This document shows positions 32,871-43,100 of a stretch of DNA of 64,000 nt, piece after piece (position 1 is the stretch's first letter; each line of letters starts with the position of its first letter). The stretch comes from Amphimedon queenslandica (lineage: Eukaryota; Porifera; Demospongiae; Haplosclerida; Niphatidae). Below the pieces are notes generated by a model. That model was given only the letters and a program-made list of their open reading frames with translations. It was not told the origin of the DNA and searched no databases. The translations under genes and the position numbers were made by a program. Where the stretch lies: the NCBI RefSeq assembly GCF_000090795.2, contig NW_003546282.1:239424-303423 (forward strand), in the 5' to 3' direction.

Positions 32871-35120
32871 TGTGTGTGAGTGTGTGTGTGTGTGTGAGTG
32901 TGTGTGTGTGTGCGTGTGTGTGAGTGTGTGTGTGTGTGTGAGTGAGTGTTCCTAACCAATCAGTCTTGATAGTGAAGGATTACATGATGGAAAGAAATGA
33001 AGGACATCAAGAAGATCAAGATGAGCCTCTGCTATAAGTTTCATATAATCCTGAGAGCCTTTAAAAAGGAGAGAGACAAAGAGAGTCTAGTTTCATTATT
33101 TTCAGAAGTAGAGGTGCCATTACCTTGACGACTAGCAAACCATTGCAATCTCCTTCTCTCAACTTCATTAGAACAAAACTCAGCAAGTACAAGTAAAAGT
33201 GCCTTAAAAATAAAATTAAAATAAAAATATATTTTTAATTTCTACCTTTTTTGGCACAGCCCTCAAATCAGCGCAGTGTTTAAAGTACTGGTACACAGTG
33301 CATGTGCTTGGAATGTGCTTAGGAATGATGGGATCTGTACACCAATAAATGTATAATAAGTAATGCTAATAATAATGTTTACTTTTCTTTCCAGTGTTTG
33401 GTACCACAGATATTGAGATGCAATGGTTAGAGGCAGACTCTAAACCTAACCTAACGTAAACACATGTCAAGTTGCTCAAAATTAAGTCAAAGACCCAGTA
33501 CTATATAGTACAGGGTATTTTGACAAAAATCACAAAGAGAAAATTCTCCATTTCTATAATTTTTTCTGATACATATACACACATCTCTTTCAACACACTC
33601 TCTCTCTTCCATGAGGACCAATACCTTTTGATGATATAATCAACTTCCAAATGATCGTTAGGGCACATGAGACACAGAGCGTCTCCTGGCTCATATCTCA
33701 AACGAGTCTCGGGGAACTATAAGTTAGACCGTCAAAAGATACTTGAGTATAGCATCATTTGCTTGCCTTTGACCAGTCCAGCTCTAACTCTAGGACAGTC
33801 TTCTGTGCGTCAGAGCTAGTCAATACTCTCCTGTTAGTAATGGCAGCCATGTTAACCACCACAGACGAGGCCATAGTGAAGCCTTGAACTGAGTCTGTGA
33901 ACAAGAAATCATCGGAACCAAGGGAATCACAGACTGGCTGAGGAAGAAAAGAAAATGTAAATTGAACTAAATTGTATGCGCAGCATACTTCTTTTATCTG
34001 GACTTCAAGGTACTTAGGCTGCAAAGTAGGTAGATTAATGACTTGATTGATCCAAGAATCATCCCTAGAACCTCTCAACGAGGTCTCAAAATCATCAGAC
34101 CCAGTTTCTGTTTTGATACTCAACTTCTCATCCACGTCAACTCCAAGACTGTCAACTTGAGATGAAGACTCAACTGTTTTCTGAGCTACATCACTAGACT
34201 GGTGATCAGTAGGACCTGGTTTATCATTACCGGTATCCTTTGGCGTGTCTTGATCAGTCGAGGTTTTCTGAGCTACATCACTAGACTGGTGATCAGTAGG
34301 ACCAGGTTTATCATTACCGGCGTCCTTTGGTGTGTCTTGATCAGTTGATGGGCTAAAAACAGCATCCAACGCAGGCCAAAGACCTTCTATCCATGGCTCA
34401 ACAACCAACTCTAGCCTAAAGCATATAATAAATACCAGGAAATATAAACAGTTTCACATACCCCACTCCATCATCAGCATAGCCAGTCTCATGAAACCAC
34501 CTTGCTCCTAGCTCTAGCAACCTCTTATTCAACATTTTCCCCATATTACAGAAATTGGTATAATTCGTATCACCAAGACCTACAGAAAAATAGAGAGAGA
34601 GAGAAATTTGAAAACTTTTATTGACTTATTGTTAATATTATTTATATAAGATTAAACGAATAAATTAAAGTTAATGAAACACATGTACATATACCATTAT
34701 CTCAGTATTAAACAAACACAGCCCATTGGTTTTACCAATAACCGAATAGCTATGTACTATACCTAATAGAGCATATTGGAGGTCCTTTAGTAAGCCTTGA
34801 GGCTGTGTAGATCTTTTAAGTTTCCTCCAGAACCTGTTCACAGTATCTGGCGGTTCTCCTTCTCCTGTAGTTGATACTACTATAACAGCAACAGGCTCTT
34901 TGCTAAGATCAAACTACAACACAACAGAAAAGTCAAGTCTATTCAGATTTTATTATACTTTTTTCTCTGAACTGCTTATGCAATAGAGTTCAGGTGTATA
35001 TCCTCTGGTCTTTGCTTCTTCATGTATCAGTCCAGCTATTGCCTCTGCCTGTCCTGTCTGAGAGCCATAAAGCAGCAAAAACCTTCGACTTTTGCTTTTC
35101 CCTTCAGTGGAAGTAGCCAT
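31422..35120 (-). CDS. MTRR: Methionine synthase reductase (diflavin)
   Basis: Cytosolic FMN/FAD reductase that passes NADPH electrons to the cobalamin of methionine synthase. 17 exons, high to low: 35120-34959, 34913-34763, 34579-34462, 34415-33989, 33937-33767, 33716-33599, 33439-33383, 33334-33246, 33202-33124, 33058-32957, 32809-32767, 32697-32614, 32566-32390, 32303-32217, 31873-31688, 31628-31552, 31504-31422; 736 residues (human 698-725). FMN domain: RRFLLLYGSQTGQAEAIA, VVSTTGEGEPPDT, LLGLGDTNYTNFCNMGK. Linker: LELVVEPWIEGLWPALDA with a duplicated 29-residue unit. FAD/NADPH part: LRYEPGDALCLMCPND, LQPRHYS, GLCTGWL, IGPGTGVSPLVGFLNHR, WLFFGCRHPDKDYLY, VFVCGDAQKM, ending YVTDLWI. The intron after exon 5 has a GC donor (GCAAGC). 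The donor at 33599 is the least certain junction. The start is 34 bp from LSM10. Confidence 0.94.
32838..32945. repeat. TG microsatellite in MTRR intron
   Basis: A long (TG)n tract with scattered GA/GC variants fills most of the intron 32810-32956. The exons on both sides are intact. Confidence 0.85.
33465..33570 (+). repeat. 186-bp repeat fragment
   Basis: Partial copy in the MTRR intron 33440-33598 with CCAGTACTATATAGTACAGG and AGAAAATTCTCCATTT. It directly precedes exon 33716-33599, whose donor is therefore near repeat sequence. Confidence 0.75.
34173..34346 (-). repeat. In-frame 87-bp tandem duplication in the MTRR linker
   Basis: Two adjacent 87-nt copies encode STDQDTPKDAGNDKPGPTDH plus nine more residues, with one amino-acid change (A to T) between copies. 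The duplication lies in the variable linker between the FMN and FAD domains, so the frame and the conserved domains are untouched. Confidence 0.9.
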
Positions 35121-35154
35121 GTGTGATTAAGGGCGGGGTGACCACGCCTATTAA

Positions 35155-35806
35155 ATGGCGACTAGTAGCAAGAAGCAGAGCTTGAGGACTCTGTTATGCT
35201 TCCTTCAAGGTTTGCAAAATTGCAAGACAACTGTTGAGCTACGGAATGAGATTACTATCAAGGGCACTATAGTGAATGTAGATGATAAAATGAAGTAAGA
35301 TTTGATTAACAATTATTCAAAAATGATTTCCAATTTTTACCATGCTAGTACAACCATCAGTGGGGCAGAGTATAAATACTTAGATGTAAGTAATTAATGT
35401 GATTATTGCAAAGATTCTTTATGAACACAGGGAACTGTAATGAATTGTGAAAATCTTTTCATACAAGGATCACAAATCAGATACGTTCATGTAAGATTCA
35501 TTCTGCAAATTGTGCAGTAGATAATGCAGCCATTTTAATTGTTTAATCATCTTAGATTCCAGATGACATTGATCCTATGACACTTCTAAATAAAATAGTA
35601 AGATTGAGGAATATTCCTTTGATCATGATCACAGCAGCAGTGAGTCACATGTATGTATGTACTCTCTGTTGCAGGTTGATGAAGAATCAGAAAGAGAAAT
35701 TGCTCCATTCTCAAAGCAAAAAGTATCTGACAAGAAGTTAACACGAATAGAGGAAGAGAAGAAGATGGTGAGAGACTATGTAATGGGAAAAGGAAGAAGA
35801 AACTGA
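35155..35806 (+). CDS. LSM10: U7 snRNA-associated Sm-like protein LSm10
   Basis: Replaces SmD1 in the U7 snRNP ring that directs 3'-end cleavage of replication-dependent histone pre-mRNAs. Five exons: 35155-35294, 35349-35385, 35431-35490, 35556-35597, 35675-35806; 136 residues. Sm1 motif: LCFLQGLQNCKTTVELRNEI, then IKGTIVNVDDKMN. Sm2 motif: LFIQGSQIRYVHIPDDIDPM, close to human LSm10 (FVTGRNVRYVHIPDDVNI). The C-terminal tail is basic (SKQKVSDKKLTRIEEEKKMV). It is transcribed away from MTRR with 34 bp between the two start codons, so the 5' UTRs must be very short or overlap. SmD1 was considered and rejected because the tail lacks the RG repeat. Confidence 0.9.
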
Positions 35807-35891
35807 CCTCTAATCATTATAAACATAACTATGGTCTACTGTGAAAACATTGTACATTCCTCAATGCTCCACCCATAATATATTTGTGGCT

Positions 35892-37057
35892 ATGTCAGGG
35901 CCTAATCTAAGACAAAGAATAGAACAGAATGTCTTCTGTGCTCTTACTCCATCCATAGGACACAATGTTATAAGTGCTTACACCTCAAGGCTGGTTGCTT
36001 CCAATATTGATCCATTCCTACTGGCAAGGAACCTATTCTCTAGTAGCATTATATCAGATGAATGCTACAGGACAGTTACAGACAGGCATTGTGGCATGAC
36101 AGCTACACAGAGACTGGAGTATCTGGTCCACACAATAAGGGGATCTGTGAAAACCAAACCACACGTGTTTCGACAGTTCTTGTCTGTTCTCTTTAATCTA
36201 GAAGATACTGTTGGAATTGCTTTAGCCGAAGAAATGATAACAGCATATGAAGTGCAAGGTATGAACCATAAAGTGCTTGTATAAGTAATAGATGTACTAA
36301 AGTGAATCTCAAATACCTTACAGGTGGTAAATTTTGAGTCTCAAATTAAACTGTCTCAAAATTTACCCACCTGTATAACTGAGAAAATAAATTTTTCCAA
36401 TTTTTAGAGGCAGTTGAGCTACAAGACTCACTCCACCTCCAAGGTAAAGCAGTTTTAATGTAACATAACTCTTTTAGTGCAGGCTATACAGCTCACACAA
36501 TACAATCAATGGTTGATGATACGATGGAGAAAATACTAAAATGGCAAGAGACACGCAGAAACACTATCGAAAAGCTCGATGACCTGGCAGATTTTGCAAA
36601 ACGATATTGGAACATATCATTGCTAGCATTTGGAATTGTTATAACGCTAGTAGGAATGACACTTATGATTGAAATTGTGCTCCCACTAGTGCTAATAATT
36701 TCCTTTATAGTTCGATCTGCTGCTGGAATTTTGGTAAGTAGGATCAACTATATAGAAGCCAACGAGTACGTTAATCGTGAAAAATCAGATAAAAACGAAG
36801 TCATCAAATACTTGAATAAATTAAGAGATATAGAGACAGCAGCTAATTATCCAGTATCTCTCAATGCTAAAGACTTCTTACAGATATTCAGCAAAATACA
36901 TCCACATGAAAACGGCAGCTCTATACTCGATATTGTGGAGGGTATTGCATCCACTTTGATTGAATTTCTACCGTGTGGTACAGATCCAGTGATAAGACTT
37001 AATACACGATTACGTAAAGAACTTGACATTGTGTGCAAAAAGATTAAAGCTTTATAA
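35892..37057 (+). CDS. CARD/death-fold-like protein with membrane segment
   Basis: Three exons (35892-36258, 36408-36443, 36483-37057), 325 residues, consistent phase. The start codon was chosen as the first in-frame ATG (MSGPNLRQRIEQ), 85 bp after the LSM10 stop. Residues about 20-105 form a helical bundle with the spacing of a CARD-like death fold: LARNLFSSSIISDECYRTVT, then TATQRLEYLVHTI, then HVFRQFLSVLFNL. Residues about 195-235 are two closely spaced hydrophobic segments (ISLLAFGIVITLVGMTLMIE and VLPLVLIISFIV), probably a membrane hairpin or one long anchor. The C-terminal 90 residues are soluble and unassigned. Death-fold assignment is by pattern only. It could act as a membrane-tethered adaptor in innate immune or apoptotic signalling; this is inference. 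Confidence 0.72.
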
Positions 37058-37211
37058 AGTGCTTAGTCAAAACTATTTAGAAAGGAGAACATTCTGTGAA
37101 GCCATTGGAATTAAAATAATATTGATTATGAATCACAATGTGTGCGTTTGATAAAATATAAGAGTGATTTAATGCAATGTCCTGATTATACAATTGATAT
37201 TGGATTACTAG

Positions 37212-38740
37212 TTAGTAGCCGTGCTTCTTCTCGTACTCCTGATTCTCCACTTCTTCTTTATGACCACGTGATGCCATGTGAGCTTTGTATGGCTTGGGAC
37301 CATTAAATGACTTCTCACATACTTCGCAATAGAAAAGCTTTTGAGTAGTAGCTGATGAATCAGGAGTGGGTTTCTCTGGTTGCCTATATAATGATTATGA
37401 TGAAACCATCCTACTATTGTGTTCCTGTGTTGTGTAGGATGTTCGAGCTGAGTATGATTGAATTTAAGTTGCTCAAAAATTGAGCAAAAGTCGCTGTACA
37501 GGGTATTTGGCCAAATTTCACCAAAAATGAATAGTAGAGAATTCTTCATTTTTATCATTTTTCCTGATACATATGCATGTTCTTTTGTTGTGTAGCAAGT
37601 TTGAGGTGATTCTGATCAAAATTAAATTTTTTACGAATTTTTAAAGCTACTCAAAAATTGAGCAAAAGTCCCTGTACTATAGTACAGGGTCCTCAGCCAA
37701 ATTTTGCGAAAAATGACTACGAAAGAATTCTCCATTTTTATAATTTTTTCTGATACATATACATGTTCTTATGCTCTGTAGCAACTTTGAGAAGATTCTG
37801 ATCAAAATTGGATTTTTTATAAATTTTTCAAATGCCATGTACTGTATTGAAGTGCTTGTCAACTCATGAAGCTCATGCTGTTTAGCTCACTTAGCATGCT
37901 TTATGGGAGACCCTGGCCCATGTACATCTACCTCTTCCTGCTTTACTCTCTCTTCCACATCTCTTACCTGTTATATGCTGATACGTATACGTATGGTTTT
38001 TGAGAAGGTTTTGGAGGAGGACCGAACCCAACCCCTTGATTAAGGTCTTTCTGTTGCAGCTGTCTCTTTAAACGCTCCTGTCTCTCTTGTTCACGAGACT
38101 CCAATTCACTCTGTTCCAACCAGGGCAACACCTATAAATAAATAAATAAATAAATAAATAATATGTGTCAAATATTTATAAGATTGTTTCACCATCACAA
38201 AAGAGAAGGTTTTTAGCAACAAAATTTAGTTGAATCATTATCCAAAAATAAAATGTCTGACGTGCCATTAATAGTTAGCCAATATTACCTGATCTTCCTT
38301 TAGTATCACGTATGATGATGGTATATACCCAATCATACCGTCTCCATTTCTAGCCTCCCACCAATGCTCGTTGTCTTTATGTTCTGATATAAATTCCAAA
38401 ATATCACCTAATATTATCATTATAATTAGTGGGTGCGGTCACGGTAGTTAATTAATTAATTACCCTTCTTGATGGTGAGCTCAGTAAATCCGCCAGGAGA
38501 ATCAGGATTAGCAGTGTAACTATTGGCAACTAAGAGCTTCTTCCTTAGCCAAGGTTCATCTATTACATGTCACACTTCAGTCCAATCACGTTAGTCTTTT
38601 ATACCTTGCTTTTCTTCAACTTTTTTCTCTACTTTGATCTCAGAGGCAGCTTTATTACCGAGCTCCTTTGTTTTAAAAGCACCCAAAACCCCTCTACCTC
38701 TCCCACCACTGTACTTAATCTTGGAAACAACTTCGGCCAT
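37212..38740 (-). CDS. SH3 domain plus U1-type C2H2 zinc finger protein
   Basis: Five exons, high to low: 38740-38605, 38559-38464, 38407-38289, 38131-37968, 37383-37212; 228 residues. A basic N-terminus (KIKYSGGRGRGVLGAFKTKE) is followed by an SH3 domain at about 50-118: LLVANSYTANPDSPGGFTEL, GDILEFISEHKDNEHWWEAR (the ALYDY-position and WW ligand-groove elements) and GYIPSSYVIL. A short coiled region (LESREQERQERLKRQLQQ), a proline patch (FGPPPKPSQKPY) and one U1/matrin-type finger (FYCEVCEKSFNGPKPYKAHM then RGHKEE) complete it. The finger type usually binds RNA or double-stranded RNA. I do not know a standard animal family with this pair. It is divergent with the PYM-like gene (98 bp). The 186-bp repeat sits in the intron 37384-37967. 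Confidence 0.83.
37435..37840 (+). repeat. 186-bp palindrome-bearing repeat, two copies
   Basis: In the last intron of the SH3/zinc-finger gene. The second copy has the intact palindrome near 37671-37690. Confidence 0.86.
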
Positions 38741-38838
38741 CTGGTTCCACGTGGTTACTGATGGGCGTGGTTACTGATGGGCGTGGTTACTATGCCTGGT
38801 AGGTGTGGCTAAAATTAATTGAGGTTTTGCTTCATTCA

Positions 38839-39753
38839 ATGGCAGGTCAGTGAGTGATGTATTTATTGTAATGATTTACATACAGTGATTAGAGAGTGGA
38901 TCTGCAAGTGAAGCAGCTGAGAAGAATAGAAAAAAGAGAGAGAAAAAGAAACAAGCACAAAGCGATGAATATGGTCAGTATCGTGTTGAGATTTATGATT
39001 ACAAATTCACAATTTTTTATTGTTATATATATATTTCTGTTTATTTTTTTTAAGATTCAACAGTTTCTGAAGTAAATGTTATAGCTCAATTAAAGCAGCA
39101 AATTGAAGAGGCAAAGGCTAACAAGGTGATTGATTGATAATAATTATTGCCCTAATTCATTATTAGGGCAATAATAGGTACATATAAATTAACCTGTATA
39201 TAACATTAGTAACTGCTAGTTCATGCATAAATTAATGTTAATATTTCAATGTTAGAAGTACTACCTTTTTGTACTTGTCTTTCGTAGGATTTCAAAAAAG
39301 CTCAGAAGCTCAGAGAGCAATTGTGGGCAATACAAGACACTGCTGCCCTTGGAACCACAGGGTAAGTTAGGTCTTAATAGGAGTTATAAGAATGAGTAGT
39401 TATAAGAATGAGTATTTTATTGTTTTATTGTAGTGTTGGAGCTCCCGAGATTGATCTGTCAGTATTAGCTATAGCCCCTCCCACTGCTGCACAAGCTCCT
39501 CCCCCTCAATCATCAGAAAACCCAAACGTTAAGAGTTTACGGAAACTAGAGAAGAAGTTAAAGTCGATAGAAGAACTGAAAGTAAAGAGAGATAAAGGAG
39601 TGAAGCTTGAGAAGACACAGGTTGGTACTGATGTTTTATGTATGGCGGCTCTCATTTGAGTGTTCACTGCAGCTGAGTAAAATTGAGTCTGAAGATGAAG
39701 TTAGACAAGAAATAAAGACACTGAAGGAAATAATGGAAACTGACACCTCATGA
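38839..39753 (+). CDS. PYM/eIF2A C-terminus-like coiled-coil protein
   Basis: Six exons: 38839-38845 (only 7 nt), 38893-38973, 39055-39125, 39288-39361, 39434-39620, 39673-39753; 166 residues. The first exon supplies ATG GCA G and must join at the second AG of the acceptor region, because joining at the first gives an in-frame stop. Sequence: basic KNRKKREKKKKQAQ, helical IAQLKQQIEEAKANKDFKKA, a proline-rich linker (APPTAAQAPPPQSSENPN), then SLRKLEKKLKSIEELKVKRD with KLEKTQLSKIE. This last block resembles the C-terminal ribosome/40S-binding helix shared by PYM1 and eIF2A (KNLKKKLKAIEQL). The Mago-binding N-terminus of PYM and the eIF2A propeller are both absent. Probably an RNA- or ribosome-associated small protein; orthology is uncertain. 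Confidence 0.72.
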
Positions 39754-40187
39754 ACTAAATAAATAATATTTTTAATAATTTATTTCTTTTGCAGTTCCAC
39801 TGAATATTATTGTTGTAATTAATTAATTCAATGCATGTAGATGCAATATTAAGTGAAGAAATTTGCAGCTGAATAATTAATAACTAATTTCTCTAGCAGT
39901 AATTAATTTATTTTTATTAAAATAAGTACATGTACATGTACGTTAAATTCTGCATGACACATTAAGAAAGAGGGAAAAAGAGAGAGTGTGTGGAAAGGGA
40001 ATTAATAATAAATAAAGAAGAGAGTGAAAAGAAGAGAATAATTATTACACATTTAAAAAAAAACTACACAAATTTACGAGTCTACATGAAAAATACACAG
40101 AGCATATCAAGGCATTGAGAGGGAGAAGTTGTTAGGTTTTTTTATAAAGAGATAAACGTTAGCCCCAGGACAACCACCACATGATAC

Positions 40188-43100
40188 TCAGTCCTGAACA
40201 GGAACCATTGGAGTAGTGGAAGCAGTGGATCTTATACTTTGCGAGGGCTCAACAGGCGTGGCTACTTTAGAAGATCTGTGCCGTTTGAAAATTTTCAACT
40301 TACTATCTCCAATTCTGCCATTACTGGTTGGAGATAAAGATGAAGCTGGAGTCTTAGACCTTTTGCTCAAGTAGCAAAGGATAGCAAATATTACTACAAT
40401 GACAATAGCAGCAATGATTGCCATTATTGTTACAACTGTCACAACATAGAGAGCAGTTTCACTTGCATCATCTGATGTGTTACCACTCGTACTAAAGTCA
40501 ACAATTCCTTCCCTTCCAATGGCAGTGTAGTTCCATTCTCCCTTACCAGCATGTGTTGCAGCTGCTATGCACACGATAAGTCCACTGGCCCTCACAGCCT
40601 GAGGATCCTTTAAGCCTTCGGGATCATTAAAATCCATTGTCAGGACAGAAGGATCAGAAGTAGTGGTAATGATAGGACCACTAGATCTAATGTAAAGACT
40701 AGCACAATCATGGTCTCTGTTGCTAGACCAATAAAGTATAGTGTAGTTCCTTATTGTTCCATTTCTTATTGCAGGTGGCTCCCAGACAATACTCAATCGG
40801 CTGCCCCTATCATCAAAACTGTATATAGCTTTAATGTACTTGCAAGGGCCTGGAGTACCAGGAGGCATTTTAAAGGAAGGTCCAGCTCCAAAAGAGCCGT
40901 TAATGTTTGAAGCATTGTGATGAGCCAAGACACTAACAGAATAAGTGTCATCTGCTGTGAGAGAACCAGGCCATTCAATATACTGTCTGAATGTTTGATA
41001 CACAACATGATAGTCAGGACCACTGACTTGAACAAAATACGACAATGAGCTTGCATTCTCGTTAGGAGGTGCATCCCAACCGAACATTACAGTGAATGAG
41101 ACTATGTCTATGTATACAGTGATATTGACAGGTGTTCCAGGTATTGCCTGTAAGAAAAATAATAATAATAACAATAATAATATTAATAATTTTAATTCTT
41201 GGAGATTATAATTATATTAGGATTATGATCAGATACAAGTACATGTATTACTGTTATTTAAAATAATTTTTACATTCATCAATTTGGTAGAATACAATTG
41301 GCAAACTCTTAAAAAATTCAAGTAAAATACTTACCGAGTTCGAAGTGAAACTTATGACACAGTGAGAGCTGCAAAGATAAGGCAAACGTGATTTATCACA
41401 TAAACTGAGTCTAAAGACATAATCAGTATTCCTAACAATATTCACTAGCTCCAAAGTATTATTAGTAGTTGGATCAATGTTCTGATCAGCATCAAAGTTA
41501 CCCACATTACTCTCAAGAGTATAATTATAGTATAATGCATCCAGTGCATAAGCTGTTGTTATAGTGTAAGATATATACACAGTGTGACCTCTGTCCTCAG
41601 TGATGAAGCATCGTGGAGTGCTAATGTCCTGAAGTGGTACAATTGCACTAGTCCATTGAGAGAAGTCGCTAGGTCCCACGTCATTCTCGCTCATGACCTG
41701 AGTGGCACACCAAGAGAAACTAGGACTGACCTCGTTTCCAGGGCATATGTTAAACTGAACAGATCTTTCAGTAGACGCAGCACTGCTGTTACTAGTGAAC
41801 CTGTTGCATCTTATAAATACTATGTAGCTATCAACACTGTATTTCTCATTAGTCGGGTCATCCCAAGTAACGGTAGCCATACAATCAGATATTGAAATGG
41901 TAACGTCAGTGGGTGGGTCTGGAAAAGAAGGGAACGTTGTGGCCACCACAGAGTCCGAAGGACCCTCAGAGAACCCATCTTTAGTGCGAGCAGACACAGT
42001 TATAGTGTACTCTGTGTCATTTTGCAAATCGGTCAAGTGAAAGAAAAGATTGAAAGTGGATTCTGAAACAGTATTTCCCATTCCTCCCTCGGGCACTGCA
42101 GTGATGAGGTAAGATATACCAGGGACAGTGTAATTAAGGGGAGGATACCAACGGACCAGCACCGACTGTGGGCTAGAGGTTGTGGCCGTTAGACCATCAA
42201 CCGGGCCCGGAGAACCGTCGTTTGTAGTTTCACACGCTTGCCTCTCGTCCCCAAGGGATATATTGCCACCACAGGTGAGGTTAGGGAAGATTCTAATGCA
42301 GCATAGTGTGGTTGGTTGCAAGGAACTGATAGTGAATGCTGGATCGGATGTGTAGGCTGGAGGCTCTTCATCTGTCACTAATGTTGTTTGATTAAAGCAC
42401 TCTTGATATATCTAATAAGAGGAGAAACAGCAATGAACAAACATGTACATCAGTGTAGCCTTTATATAATGGACACTGCTTTTTTATAAAGTAAGGAATG
42501 CAATTGGTACACTAGGTACTGTCCGTTAAATGGAGGTGTACGCTATAGAGAGTGTCCATTAAGAGAAGCTATACAATGTACATGTATATGAAAGTTATCT
42601 TGCTAACAACGTTAAAACTAAGCCCGCTCAACTAAACTCACCACATAAGTCAAGACTCCATTAGCAATGGCAGGAGGGCTCCAGGAGAAACTCAACGAGC
42701 TTGTACCGGATGGAGTACTGGTGAGGTCTCTGACTCTTGAGGGAGGGCCACAAGATGTTGAGACACTGTGGGACACTTTAGAAGATTCGCCTATCAAAGA
42801 ATATTCAGTAAACGGATAAAAGATGATTTAAAGGCATTACATGAATACAGTACTGTATGTCAAAAAATGCATGTACAATGTACATGTACATGCTAGCTCT
42901 TTACCTCCATTGGAGCAAGCAGTAACATCAAAATGATAGTTAGAGGAAGCATTGAGTCCAGAGATAGTGTAGCTGGTCCCTTCTATTGAGGCACAGTCCA
43001 CTCTCTAGAGTATTAAGAGAAGAATAAGTGATAGATGTACAATTGTATATTTTTATAATTTTTTCTTACATGTACAGTGTATACATGTATTCCATTCAAA

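Noticed and set aside
35841-35891. Upstream extension of the CARD-like protein (GTG start)
   Set aside because: There is no ATG before 35892 in frame, and the LSM10 stop is only 85 bp upstream.
40710-40910. Plus-strand frames over the terminal Sema-FN3 exons (also 41584-41895)
   Set aside because: Antisense shadows of the conserved FN3 exons.
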